DNA of 64,000 nucleotides from Streptomyces canus (lineage in GTDB: Bacteria > Actinomycetota > Actinomycetes > Streptomycetales > Streptomycetaceae), in the NCBI RefSeq assembly GCF_030815415.1, contig NZ_JAUSWW010000001.1, positions 3,596,001 through 3,660,000 on the forward strand. Direction: 5' to 3'. The stretch's first letter is position 1; the number at the start of each line of letters is the position of its first letter. The notes under the pieces are model-generated. The model did not search any database. It worked only from the letters and a program-made list of their open reading frames with translations, and was not told the DNA's origin. This document shows, in pieces, positions 26,264 through 34,772 of this stretch. The position numbers were made by a program, and so were the translations under genes.

Positions 26264-27229
26264 TCAGGAATGCGTGAGCACGATCTTCCCGAACTGCTCG
26301 CCCGACGCCAGCCGTTCGAAGCCCTCGCGGGCCCGGTCCAGCGGAAGCACCTCGTCGATCACCGGACGCACCCCGGTGGCCGCGCAGAAGGAGAGCAGGT
26401 CCTCCAGCTCGTCCTTGGTGCCCATGGTCGAGCCCACGACCTTGAGCTCCAGGAAGAAGATCCGGGTGAGTTCGGCGTGCGAGGGTCGGTCGCCGCTCGT
26501 CGCACCGGAGATGACCAGCGTGCCGCCCGGCCGCAGGGACTTCACCGAGTGGGACCAGGTGGCGGCGCCGACGGTCTCGATGACGGCGTCCACCCGCTGC
26601 GGCAGCCGCGCCCCCGACTCCAGCGCCTCCACGGCGCCCAGCTCGATCGCCCGCTTGCGCTTGGCCTCGTCCCGGCTGGTGGCGAAGACCCGCAGACCGG
26701 CGGCCTTGCCGAGCACGATCGCGGCCGTGGCGACACCGCCGCCGGCCCCCTGGACGAGGACCGAGTCGCCGGGACGTACACCCGCGTTGGTGAAGAGCAT
26801 CCGGTACGCCGTCAGCCACGCCGTGGGCAGACAGGCGGCCTCGGCGAAGGACAGCTCCTTGGGCTTGGGCAGCACGTTCCAGGTCGGCACGGCGACCTGC
26901 TCGGCGAAGGTGCCCTGGTAGTGCTCGGTGAGGATGGAGCGGGGCTCCCTGGGGCCGACCCCGTGTCCGGTCTGGCCGATCACGGAGTGCAGGACGACCT
27001 CGTTGCCGTCCTCGTCGACACCGGCGGCGTCACAGCCGAGGATCATCGGCAACTTGTCCTCGGACAGACCGACGCCCTTCAGGGACCAGAGGTCGTGATG
27101 GTTGAGGGAGGCGGCCCTGACGTCGATCACACTCCAGCCGGGGCGGGCCTCGGGAGCCGGACGCTCCCCCAACTCAAGTCCGGAGAGCGGCTGGTCACGG
27201 TCGATGCGGGCGGCATAGGCGGCGAACAT
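26264..27229 (-). CDS. Zinc-binding-dehydrogenase-family (quinone oxidoreductase-like) enzyme
   Basis: A 321-residue medium-chain dehydrogenase/reductase. The GroES-like domain holds RAASLNHHDLWSLKGVG and LGCDAAGVDEDGNEV. The NAD(P) Rossmann fold has VLVQGAGGGVATAAIVLGKAAGL and ATSRDEAKRKRAIELGA. Structural-zinc Cys clusters are absent, which points to the zinc-free quinone reductase side. ATG at 27229 begins the family pattern (MFAAYAARI). The frame stays open upstream through a repeat region, but that part is not protein-like. Substrate is unknown. Confidence 0.88.
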   Translation of the reverse strand: MFAAYAARIDRDQPLSGLELGERPAPEARPGWSVIDVRAASLNHHDLWSLKGVGLSEDKLPMILGCDAAGVDEDGNEVVLHSVIGQTGHGVGPREPRSILTEHYQGTFAEQVAVPTWNVLPKPKELSFAEAACLPTAWLTAYRMLFTNAGVRPGDSVLVQGAGGGVATAAIVLGKAAGLRVFATSRDEAKRKRAIELGAVEALESGARLPQRVDAVIETVGAATWSHSVKSLRPGGTLVISGATSGDRPSHAELTRIFFLELKVVGSTMGTKDELEDLLSFCAATGVRPVIDEVLPLDRAREGFERLASGEQFGKIVLTHS

Positions 27230-27306
27230 GACCTTGACGATAGGGTCCACCGGCGACACGGGGAACCGGAAAGCCGTGTGACACACACCCTCTTGCGCGA
27301 CAGATC

Positions 27307-27503
27307 CAGCCCGTCCGGCGTCCGAGGACGAGGGCGAGGACGAGGACCCACCGTCCCCATCCCCCACCCACCCGCGTCCTTCAGCCCGTCCGGTGTCCGA
27401 GGACGAGGGCCTCCCGTCCCGATCCCCCACCCGCCCGCAGGCGGCTTCTCCTGTCGATGCCGGTCCAGGTATTTCAGCCCGTCCGGCGTTTGAGGACGAG
27501 GGC
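27307..27503. repeat. Three-copy GC-rich direct repeat
   Basis: A 29-base unit starting CAGCCCGTCCGG occurs at 27307-27335, 27382-27410 and 27475-27503, with one or two differences among copies. The sequence between copies 1-2 and 2-3 is also partly repeated (CCGTCCCCATCCCCCACCC-like). This motif is a common dispersed intergenic repeat in Streptomyces. Spacings of 75 and 93 bases and no cas genes exclude CRISPR. Confidence 0.8.
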
Positions 27504-27618
27504 CCTTCGGGCCGATGGGGGTCCTGGGGGCGGGGTCGAAGGGGCGGCACGCCCCTGGAGGATGGGACGGGTAGGGGCGGCGGGGCGAAAAATCACCCGC
27601 CCAGCCCCCCGCCCAGGT

Positions 27619-27655
27619 AAAAAAAGCGACCCCGCCCGGCGAACCGGACGGGGCC
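27619..27655 (-). terminator. Rho-independent terminator after malic enzyme
   Basis: Read on the minus strand, GGCCCCGTCCGG-TTCG-CCGGGCGGGGTC forms a 12-bp stem with a UUCG tetraloop and one or two mismatches, followed by CGC and seven T residues. It is 18 bases after the malic enzyme stop. A clear T-tract is unusual in this GC-rich genome. Confidence 0.88.
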
Positions 27656-27672
27656 ACCCACAGCCACCTGCC

Positions 27673-28893
27673 TCAGCGGCGGGCAACACCCTCCGCACGG
27701 GCCGCGGCCGCGACAGCCGCGGTGACGGCCGGAGCCACCCGCTCGTCGAACGGCGACGGGATCACGTAGTCCGCCGCGAGGTCGTCACCGACCACCGCCG
27801 CCAACGCCTCCGCCGCCGCGATCTTCATGCCCTCGGTGATACGGGAGGCCCGCACCTGGAGCGCCCCGGCGAAGATGCCCGGGAACGCGAGGACGTTGTT
27901 GATCTGGTTCGGGAAGTCGGAGCGGCCCGTGGCCACGACCGCCGCGTACTTGTGCGCGACGTCCGGGTGCACCTCGGGGTTCGGGTTGGCCATGGCGAAG
28001 ACGAAGGCGCCCTCTGCCATCGACGCCACCGCCTCCTCCGCCACCGTGCCGCCGGACACGCCGATGAAGACGTCGGCGCCTGCCAGAGCGGCCTCCAGGG
28101 ATCCGGTGAGGCCGGCCTTGTTGGTGAAGCCCGCGAGCTCGCGCTTGACCGGGGTGAGGTCGTCCCGGTCGGCCGACACCACGCCCTTGCGGTCGGCGAC
28201 GGCGACGTCCCCGATCCCGGCGTCGACGAGGATCTTCGCGATGGCGACACCGGCCGCGCCGGCACCCGAGATGACCGCACGGAGCTCACCGACCCCGCGC
28301 CCGGTCAGCCGCGCGGCGTTCCGCAGGGCGGCGAGGGTCACGACGGCCGTGCCGTGCTGGTCGTCGTGGAAGATCGGGATGTCGAGGGCGTCCTGGAGGC
28401 GCTTCTCGATCTCGAAGCACCGGGGCGCCGAGATGTCCTCCAGGTTCACGCCGCCGAAGGACGGCGCGAGCCGGACCACGGTCTCGACGATCTCGTCGAC
28501 GTCCGTGCAGGCCAGCGCGATCGGCACCGCGTCGACGCCGCCGAACTGCTTGAAGAGGATGGCCTTGCCTTCCATCACCGGAAGGGAGGCCTCGGGCCCG
28601 ATGTCACCGAGTCCGAGCACGGCGGTGCCGTCCGTGACGACGGCGACGACGGAGGACTTCCACGTGTAGTCGTGGACGAGGTCGGGCTGCTCGGCGATGG
28701 CGCTGCACACCTTCGCCACGCCGGGCGTGTACGCGAGGGACAGGTCGTCCTTGTCACGGATCGGCACGGTGGCCTGCACAGCCATCTTGCCGCCGCGATG
28801 CAGCGCGAACGCGGGGTCGAAGGAATCGAGGGGCTCCGCCCCGTCCTGGCCCGTATCGCTGTCGCTGCGAGGATTGACGATCTCCGCTGCCAC
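27673..28893 (-). CDS. NAD-type malic enzyme
   Basis: A 406-residue malic oxidoreductase, the short bacterial form. It decarboxylates malate to pyruvate with NAD(P) reduction. LAYTPGVAKVCSAI, LGLGDIGPEASLPVMEGKA and FGGVNLEDISAPRCFEIE are in the malic domain, with the active-site Lys region KAILFKQFGG. The cofactor domain has VISGAGAAGVAIAKIL. The gene stands alone, with a strong terminator downstream and a ~600-base region upstream. Cofactor preference cannot be settled from sequence. Confidence 0.95.
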   Translation of the reverse strand: MAAEIVNPRSDSDTGQDGAEPLDSFDPAFALHRGGKMAVQATVPIRDKDDLSLAYTPGVAKVCSAIAEQPDLVHDYTWKSSVVAVVTDGTAVLGLGDIGPEASLPVMEGKAILFKQFGGVDAVPIALACTDVDEIVETVVRLAPSFGGVNLEDISAPRCFEIEKRLQDALDIPIFHDDQHGTAVVTLAALRNAARLTGRGVGELRAVISGAGAAGVAIAKILVDAGIGDVAVADRKGVVSADRDDLTPVKRELAGFTNKAGLTGSLEAALAGADVFIGVSGGTVAEEAVASMAEGAFVFAMANPNPEVHPDVAHKYAAVVATGRSDFPNQINNVLAFPGIFAGALQVRASRITEGMKIAAAEALAAVVGDDLAADYVIPSPFDERVAPAVTAAVAAAARAEGVARR

Positions 28894-29507
28894 TTGTTCT
28901 ACCCCTTAGATATTCATGGTTTGAGGGTGGCCACTCCTGGTTGAGAAGTGGGCGGGCACCGCGTACGACCCTGTCGGTGATGCGTATAGGTCGTGCGCGA
29001 CGGGCGCGCCGCACACGCGCCCTGAGCCCCGGATGAGGGGTGTAAAGAACCTTCTTACCGGACGGACGGCACCTGCGACGAGTCCATAAGTGCAAGGTCA
29101 CATGACGGACCTTGTGGGCCCCAGACCGGTGACATGAATCATGGTCAAGTATGCGGACTCATCCTCGATTGCCTCTTGACAAGGACTGGAACCGCGGGCC
29201 CGGACGTCAAGGCCACGCTCGCATCCTGAGATGCGCCGAAGATCCTCCGGCCGGAAGGATGGATTCCCGCAGAAGGTGCGGCCGTGATGTCCGACCTGAT
29301 GCGGTTCGGGGGTCACCCGTTATCCGATTTTGACATGGCTGGCCCCCTGAATGGTCCAGTCCGAATGGCAAGATGCCGTCATCACACGAGGTCGCGACAC
29401 TCGAAGGCGTGTGCTCTCGTCGACCTGAGAAACCAAGGCGTCCGTCGGCACCGTCGACAGATGCCCGCCCCATCGGCAACTCCACCCATCCGCCGGAGGA
29501 ACCCAAA
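28894..29507. other. 614-base divergent intergenic region, malic enzyme / ABC transporter
   Basis: No gene is supported here. CAAGGTC (29093-29099) and GACCTTG (29108-29114) form a 7-bp inverted repeat that could be an operator. TTGACA at 29330-29335 is a plausible -35 for the transporter, but a clear -10 is not seen. A long 5' leader may precede the binding-protein gene. Confidence 0.4.
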
Positions 29508-30470
29508 ATGACCGCAAGCTCCCGTCGTACGACCGCCGCGCGCTCCAGGACTGCCGCGGTAGGCGCGATCGCGGTCGCAGGCGCCCTGCTTCTCACCGGT
29601 TGCGGTGACCAGACGGAGGGCGGCAACGACAGCGGCTCGAAGGAGACGGCGTCCTCCAGCAGCGCCCCGCTGTTCGACAAGCTGCCCGCCAATATCCAGA
29701 AGGCGGGTGTCATCAAGGTCGGCACCAACGCCGAGTACGCCCCCATGGAGTACCAGGACGGCGGCAAGATCGTCGGCGTCGACCCCGACATCGCCGCGGC
29801 GCTGGGCAAGCAGCTGGGCGTGGAGTTCAAGTTCACCTCCGGCTCCTTCGACGGCCTGATCACCTCCCTGAACTCGGGCCGCTACGACGTCGCCATGTCC
29901 TCCATCACGGACACCAAGGCGCGTCAGGAGGGCCTGGACGACAAGGGCAAGAAGCTCGGCCCGGGTGTCGACTTCGTCGACTACTTCACGGCCGGTACCG
30001 CCGTGTACGTCCAGAAGGGCAACCCGAAGAAGATCAACTCGATCGCCGACCTCTGCGGCCAGACGGCCGCCGTGCAGCGCGGCACGACGTACGAGCAGGC
30101 CCTGCAGAAGCAGTCCAAGGGCTGCACGGACGACGGCAAGAAGAAGATCACGATCGAGTCGTTCGAGAACGACACCGAGGCCCAGACCCGTGTGAAGTCG
30201 GGCGGCGCGGTCGCCGGCGTCAACGACTACCCGGTCGCCATCGACATGGCCCGCAAGGCCGACGGCGGCAACGCGTTCGAGGTCGTCGGCGAGCAGGTCG
30301 ACGCCGGCCCGTTCGGTATCGCCGTGAACAAGGACAACAAGGAGCTCTCCGCCGCCCTGGAGGAGGCCGTCAACGCGATCATCGAGGACGGCACCTACAA
30401 GACGATCCTGGAGAAGTGGGGCGCCGAGAGCGGCGCCATCGACAAGGCCGCCGTCAACGGCGGCAAGTGA
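29508..30470 (+). CDS. Amino-acid ABC transporter substrate-binding lipoprotein
   Basis: A 320-residue exported lipoprotein. The signal peptide is followed by a lipobox LLTGC with Cys near residue 30. The mature part is a family 3 solute-binding protein: VGTNAEYAPMEYQDGGKIVGVDPDIAAAL, GSFDGLITSLNSGRYDVAMS and FGIAVNKDNKELSAALEEAVN (in parts). Such proteins deliver polar amino acids, often glutamate or glutamine. ATG at 29508 has GGAGGA nine bases upstream. It begins a three-gene transport operon with the permease and ATPase. Confidence 0.95.
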   Translation: MTASSRRTTAARSRTAAVGAIAVAGALLLTGCGDQTEGGNDSGSKETASSSSAPLFDKLPANIQKAGVIKVGTNAEYAPMEYQDGGKIVGVDPDIAAALGKQLGVEFKFTSGSFDGLITSLNSGRYDVAMSSITDTKARQEGLDDKGKKLGPGVDFVDYFTAGTAVYVQKGNPKKINSIADLCGQTAAVQRGTTYEQALQKQSKGCTDDGKKKITIESFENDTEAQTRVKSGGAVAGVNDYPVAIDMARKADGGNAFEVVGEQVDAGPFGIAVNKDNKELSAALEEAVNAIIEDGTYKTILEKWGAESGAIDKAAVNGGK

Positions 30471-30500
30471 CCGACCCAGCAGCACTGAAGGGCAGTCACT

Positions 30501-31454
30501 GTGACTGACAAGTTCGACAAGGAGCCGGCGGACGCGACGCCGCCGGTCTCCAAGGAAGCCTCCGTTCCACCGGAGGCGATCAAGGCCATCCCGGTCCGCC
30601 ACTACGGCCGCTACATCAGCGGCCTCGTGGTCCTGGCCCTGGTGGGCCTGCTGGTCAACGCGTTCGCCACCGCTGAGAAGATCCAGTGGAGCGCCGTCGG
30701 CGACAAGCTGTTCGACTCCACGGTCCTCGCGGGTGCCGGTCGCACCCTGCTGATCAGCATCCTGGCGATGATCCTGGGCGTGGTCCTCGGCATCGTGCTC
30801 GCTGTCATGCGGCTCTCGAAGAACCCGGTGACGAGCTGGGTGGCCTGGGTCTACATCTGGTTCTTCCGCGGGACGCCGGTCTACGTCCAGCTCCTGCTGT
30901 GGTTCAACCTGGCGCTGATCTTCCCGATGCTGAATCTCGGTCCGATCTACAAGGACGAGATGACGGATGTCATGACGCCGTTCATGTGCGCCCTCCTCGG
31001 CCTCGGCCTCAATGAGGCGGCGTACATGGCGGAGATCTGCCGCGCCGGCCTGATGGCCGTCGACGAGGGCCAGACCGAGGCCTCGCACGCCCTCGGTATG
31101 AGCCACGCCAAGACGCTGCGCCGCATCGTGATCCCGCAGGCGATGCGGGTGATCGTGCCGCCGACCGGTAACGAGTTCATCAACATGCTGAAGACCTCGG
31201 CGCTGGTGTACGCGGTGACGTACAACGAGCTGCTGCGCGCCACGTCGTCCATCGGCTCCACCTCGTACGCCGTGATGGAAATGCTGTTCGTCGCCTCCAT
31301 CTGGTACCTGGTCATGACGAGCGTTTTCAGCGTCTTCCAGTACTACCTGGAGCGCCGTTACGCCCGCGGCACGTCCCGAAGCCTGCCGCAGACGCCGTGG
31401 CAGAAGATCAGGGTCAACCTGATGGCCTTCAGCCGTGAAAGGGGCGGAGCATGA
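30501..31454 (+). CDS. Amino-acid ABC transporter permease
   Basis: A 317-residue inner-membrane permease of the HisMQ family. A ~30-residue cytoplasmic extension precedes at least five helices. The EAA loop, which contacts the ATPase, is GQTEASHALGMSHAKTLRRIVIPQAMR. The segment YIWFFRGTPVYVQLLLW is typical of polar amino-acid permeases. Only one permease gene is present, so it probably forms a homodimer. GTG at 30501; its stop overlaps the ATPase start as ATGA. Confidence 0.95.
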   Translation: MTDKFDKEPADATPPVSKEASVPPEAIKAIPVRHYGRYISGLVVLALVGLLVNAFATAEKIQWSAVGDKLFDSTVLAGAGRTLLISILAMILGVVLGIVLAVMRLSKNPVTSWVAWVYIWFFRGTPVYVQLLLWFNLALIFPMLNLGPIYKDEMTDVMTPFMCALLGLGLNEAAYMAEICRAGLMAVDEGQTEASHALGMSHAKTLRRIVIPQAMRVIVPPTGNEFINMLKTSALVYAVTYNELLRATSSIGSTSYAVMEMLFVASIWYLVMTSVFSVFQYYLERRYARGTSRSLPQTPWQKIRVNLMAFSRERGGA

Positions 31455-32212
31455 CCGCGATGGTGAAGTCCGAGGGCGTCCACAAGTCCTTCGGCCTGGT
31501 GCACGTCCTCAAGGGCATCGACCTGGAGGTCAAGCAGGGTGAGGTGTTCTGTCTCATCGGCCCCTCCGGCTCCGGCAAGTCGACCTTCCTGAGGTGCATC
31601 AACCACCTCGAGAAGATCAGCGCCGGACGGCTGTACGTCGACGGTGAGCTGGTCGGCTATCGTCAGAAGGGCGACAAGCTGTACGAGCTCAAGGACAGCG
31701 AGGTCGCGCTCCAGCGCCAGGACATCGGCATGGTGTTCCAGCGGTTCAACCTCTTCCCGCACATGACAGCCGCCGACAACATCATCGAGGCGCCGGTCCA
31801 GGTCAAGGGCGTGAGCAAGGCCCAGGCCAGGGAGCGGGCGCGGGAACTGCTCGACCGGGTCGGACTGGCCGACAAGGCCGACACCTACCCCTCGCAGCTC
31901 TCCGGCGGCCAGCAGCAGCGCGTCGCCATCGCCCGGGCCCTCGCCATGGACCCGAAGCTGATGCTGTTCGACGAGCCGACCTCGGCCCTCGACCCGGAGC
32001 TGGTCGGCGACGTCCTCGACGTCATGCGCGACCTCGCCGAGTCCGGCATGACGATGGTCGTCGTCACCCACGAGATGGGCTTCGCCCGCGAGGTCGGCGA
32101 CAGCCTGGTCTTCATGGACGACGGCGTGGTGGTCGAGTCCGGCAACCCGCGCGACGTCCTGACGAACCCGCAGCACGAACGGACGCAGGCGTTCCTGTCG
32201 AAGGTGCTGTAG
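31451..32212 (+). CDS. Amino-acid ABC transporter ATP-binding protein
   Basis: A 253-residue ATPase of the GlnQ type. Walker A is GPSGSGKST near residue 37; the signature is LSGGQQQRVAIARAL and Walker B LMLFDEPTSALD, with the switch His in VVVTHEMGFA. It powers the permease with the binding lipoprotein encoded just upstream. Start ATG overlaps the permease stop by four bases. Confidence 0.97.
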   Translation: MTAMVKSEGVHKSFGLVHVLKGIDLEVKQGEVFCLIGPSGSGKSTFLRCINHLEKISAGRLYVDGELVGYRQKGDKLYELKDSEVALQRQDIGMVFQRFNLFPHMTAADNIIEAPVQVKGVSKAQARERARELLDRVGLADKADTYPSQLSGGQQQRVAIARALAMDPKLMLFDEPTSALDPELVGDVLDVMRDLAESGMTMVVVTHEMGFAREVGDSLVFMDDGVVVESGNPRDVLTNPQHERTQAFLSKVL

Positions 32213-32226
32213 CGGCGGTACGACGG

Positions 32227-32263
32227 GGAAGGGGCGGTACGGGATTCCCGTACCGCCCCTTCC
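32227..32263. terminator. Strong bidirectional hairpin terminator
   Basis: GGAAGGGGCGGTACGGG and CCCGTACCGCCCCTTCC form a perfect 17-bp stem with a 3-base loop between the convergent ATPase and methyltransferase genes. Confidence 0.9.
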
Positions 32264-32270
32264 GCATGCG

Positions 32271-33029
32271 CTACTTCAGCGCCAGCAGCAGCGTGTCCGA
32301 AGGCGAGCACCACACCGGCCGAGCCTCCCCGAAGCCCTTCTCGCGCAGCACGCGCGCGTGCCACGCGGCGGCGGGCATGTCGCCGTCGGCGTGCTCGCCG
32401 TAGATCTCGAAGCGGCGGGCGGTGGGCTCCGCGAGGACGGGGTCGTTGGCGGCGACCTGCCACCATTCGGACCAGTCGAGGGCGCCGTCGTGCCTGGCCT
32501 GGTCCATACGGGTGTGGCGCTGGGCGCGTTCGGCCGCGTTGATCCGGGGCGTGGTGTCGTCGATCATGTGGTCCGCGTTCATGAAGAGACCGCCGTCGCG
32601 GACCAGGCCCGCGACCTGACCGTAGAGGGCCGCGAGGGGTTCGCTGTGCAGCCAGTGCAGGGCCGTGGCGGTCAGGACGGCGTCGTACGACGCGTAGGGC
32701 AGCTTCGCCGTCCAGTCCGGGTCCTTGAGGTCGGCCGTCACGAAGGTGACCCGCTCGTCGGCCGCGAAGGTGCCCTCGGCGATGGCGAGGAGCGCCGGGT
32801 CGAGGTCGACACCCGTACTGACGGCCTCCGGGAACCGGGCGAGCAGCCGGGCCGTGATACTTCCCGTGCCGCATGCGAGATCCAGTACCCGGGGGCGGGG
32901 TCCCACGAGGGCCTCGACCATGTCGAGCATGATCCGGAAGCGCTCCTCCCGGTCGGGCATGTACCACTCCTGCTGCCGGTCCCAGCTCTCCTGCCAGGCC
33001 TGCCAGTCGGTTCCGGTACTCGTCGTCAT
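32271..33029 (-). CDS. Class I SAM-dependent methyltransferase
   Basis: A 252-residue methyltransferase. Motif I is VLDLACGTGSITARLL near residues 44-59, the acidic second-strand motif is GVDLDPALLAIA, and motif II/III is ASYDAVLTATALHWL. The SAM-binding fold is complete, with a C-terminal cap that probably selects the substrate. ATG at 33029 has GAGGGG about six bases upstream; an earlier frame-open start adds 14 residues. Substrate is unknown. Confidence 0.88.
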   Translation of the reverse strand: MTTSTGTDWQAWQESWDRQQEWYMPDREERFRIMLDMVEALVGPRPRVLDLACGTGSITARLLARFPEAVSTGVDLDPALLAIAEGTFAADERVTFVTADLKDPDWTAKLPYASYDAVLTATALHWLHSEPLAALYGQVAGLVRDGGLFMNADHMIDDTTPRINAAERAQRHTRMDQARHDGALDWSEWWQVAANDPVLAEPTARRFEIYGEHADGDMPAAAWHARVLREKGFGEARPVWCSPSDTLLLALK

Positions 33030-33130
33030 GGAAGCCCCTCTTCGAACGTATGCGTAATACCCTGGAAGCACGATCAGCTGTTACCAACCGACCGCACGAC
33101 GACGATAGAACGCCTCCGTAAGGACTACAA

Positions 33131-33760
33131 GTGGAACTGGCCTATTACTCGGACTACGCCGTGCGCCTCGTCAACACCGAGGACCCGGCCCGGGGCAAGG
33201 ACTCGCTCACCTCGGTCGAGGCCGTTCGCGACCTGTTCGGCGGCAACTCGTCGGCGGCCCGCCGCGCCACCGACGCGGATGTCACCCGCTTCCGCTCGGT
33301 CCGGGGCCGGCTGCGCTCGGTCTTCGAGGCGGCGGACGGCGGCGACGAGACGCTCGCCGTGGACCTGCTGAACTCGCTCCTCCTGGAGTTCCCGGTGAGC
33401 CCGCAAATCTCCGGGCACGACCACCGCGACGACGACGGCCGCCCCCTGTGGCACATGCACCTGGCGGACCACCCGTCCAACGCGACCGCCGGCTACGCGG
33501 CCATCGCGGCGATGGGCCTCGCCTTCCACCTCACGGAGTACGGCGTGGACCGCCTGGGCCTGTGCGAGGCGTCGCCCTGCCGCAACGCCTATCTGGACAC
33601 GTCCACGAACCGCTCCCGGCGCTACTGCTCCGACCGCTGCGCCACCCGCGCCAACGTGGCCGCCTACCGCGCCCGCAAACGCCTGGAGGCCGACCGGTCG
33701 GAGAAGACGGGCCTGGCGCAGGACAGCACCCAGCGCGCGACGGCGAACGGCGAACGCTGA
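33131..33760 (+). CDS. CGNR zinc-finger (ABATE-domain) protein
   Basis: A 209-residue protein with an N-terminal ABATE-like domain (YSDYAVRLVNTEDPARGKD) and a C-terminal CGNR-type finger: CRNAYLDTSTNRSRRYCSDRC, in which three Cys and a CGNR variant are visible. The last part is basic. These proteins are predicted stress-linked regulators that bind DNA. GTG at 33131 has TAAGGA seven bases upstream. The last 97 bases overlap the 3' end of sodX on the opposite strand. Confidence 0.85.
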   Translation: MELAYYSDYAVRLVNTEDPARGKDSLTSVEAVRDLFGGNSSAARRATDADVTRFRSVRGRLRSVFEAADGGDETLAVDLLNSLLLEFPVSPQISGHDHRDDDGRPLWHMHLADHPSNATAGYAAIAAMGLAFHLTEYGVDRLGLCEASPCRNAYLDTSTNRSRRYCSDRCATRANVAAYRARKRLEADRSEKTGLAQDSTQRATANGER

Positions 33761-34098
33761 TCCGGCCTGCGCGGCCGGTACCTCAGACGCACCTTGCCCA
33801 GGACCAGCTCGACGGGCACGACCCCGTAGTCCGTGCTGTCGCCGCCTGCGTACGCGTTGTCCCCGAGCACCCACCAGCCGCCCTCACGGCGCTCCACGGC
33901 CCGCTTGACGACCAGCAGGTCCTGCTGGAACGGATGCCGCAGGACCACCACGTCACCCGGCCGGATCCGGGCCCCGTACTGCACCAGGAGCCGGTCCGCG
34001 TGGTGCAGCGTGGGCACCATCGACGGCCCGGTCACCTCGGCCGGCCCGAAGGGCAGGAGCACTCCCCTGTGTTCGGTCTCCTGCGACAGTTCCGGCAT
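33664..34098 (-). CDS. sodX: Nickel superoxide dismutase maturation protease SodX
   Basis: A 144-residue S26-type (LexA/signal peptidase-like) protease. The catalytic Ser is in VTGPSMVPTL near residue 26 and the catalytic Lys in LLVVKRAVE near residue 65; the GDN motif is WWVLGDNAYAGGDSTDYG. It removes the SodN leader to expose the nickel-hook His. It is divergent from sodN, 145 bases apart, as in other Streptomyces. ATG at 34098 follows GGGGAGG. The C-terminal 33 residues are encoded antisense to the CGNR gene's end, with no earlier stop codon. Confidence 0.92.
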   Translation of the reverse strand: MPELSQETEHRGVLLPFGPAEVTGPSMVPTLHHADRLLVQYGARIRPGDVVVLRHPFQQDLLVVKRAVERREGGWWVLGDNAYAGGDSTDYGVVPVELVLGKVRLRYRPRRPDQRSPFAVARWVLSCARPVFSDRSASRRLRAR

Positions 34099-34243
34099 CC
34101 CCGGCACCTCCCCTGTCCGTTCATCCACCAGTCTGATACTGACCCCGGACTTTTGTCCTAAGCCCATGGGGGCACTCGCGAAATCGCCTCTCCCAGGGAG
34201 TAATGTCGCACCTGAGAAGACGATCACGAGGAAGGAATGCTCC

Positions 34244-34639
34244 ATGCTTTCCCGCCTGTTTGCCCCCAAGGTCAAGGTCAGCGCACACTGCGACCTGCCC
34301 TGCGGTGTGTACGACCCGGCCCAGGCCCGCATCGAGGCGGAGTCGGTGAAGGCCGTGCAGGAGAAGATGGCCGCCAACGACGACCCGCACTTCCAGGCCC
34401 GTGCCACGGTCATCAAGGAGCAGCGCGCCGAGCTCGCGAAGCACCACGTTTCCGTGCTCTGGAGCGACTACTTCAAGCCCCCGCACTTCGAGAAGTACCC
34501 GGAGCTGCACCAGCTGGTCAACGACGCCCTGAAGGCCCTCTCGGCCGCCAAGGCGTCCACCGACCCGGCGACCGGCCAGAAGGCGCTGGACTACATCGCC
34601 CAGATCGACAAGATCTTCTGGGAGACCAAGAAGGCCTGA
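34244..34639 (+). CDS. sodN: Nickel-containing superoxide dismutase
   Basis: A 131-residue precursor of Ni-SOD. A 14-residue leader ends at Ala14; the mature protein starts HCDLPCGVYDP, the nickel hook, with the metal ligands His1, Cys2 and Cys6 of the mature enzyme. The rest is a four-helix bundle (length 117 after cleavage, as usual). The enzyme dismutates superoxide. ATG at 34244 follows GAGGAAGG. TAATGT at 34201-34206 is a possible -10. Nickel control of sodN is known in S. coelicolor, but I see no recognisable Nur box here. Confidence 0.97.
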   Translation: MLSRLFAPKVKVSAHCDLPCGVYDPAQARIEAESVKAVQEKMAANDDPHFQARATVIKEQRAELAKHHVSVLWSDYFKPPHFEKYPELHQLVNDALKALSAAKASTDPATGQKALDYIAQIDKIFWETKKA

Positions 34640-34733
34640 CGCACAGTCAGCCGCCCGTGACCGGCGATCGGTGCACCATCGCGGGTCAGCGGGAATCTGA
34701 AGGGGTCCGGCCGAAGTTCTGGCCGGACCCCTT
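34640..34733 (+). ncRNA. sodN 3' UTR, candidate s-SodF-like small RNA
   Basis: In S. coelicolor the 3' UTR of sodN yields a ~90-nt RNA that silences sodF. Here the stop-to-terminator distance is 94 bases, matching that size. I cannot see a CCTCC-type anti-Shine-Dalgarno run, so the pairing is not supported by eye. Confidence 0.4.
34699..34733 (+). terminator. Hairpin terminator after sodN
   Basis: GAAGGGGTCCGGCC and GGCCGGACCCCTTC form a perfect 14-bp stem with an 8-base loop. Confidence 0.9.
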
Positions 34734-34772
34734 CGGCATGCGTCGGCCGGCAGCCAGAGCGAAGGAGTCGTG

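Noticed and set aside
27307..27503. Possible CRISPR array
   Set aside because: Only three copies, unequal spacing, spacer parts also similar, no cas genes.
26264..27550. Extended N terminus for the zinc-binding-dehydrogenase-like enzyme
   Set aside because: The additional 107 codons cover the direct-repeat cluster and have no protein-like conservation.
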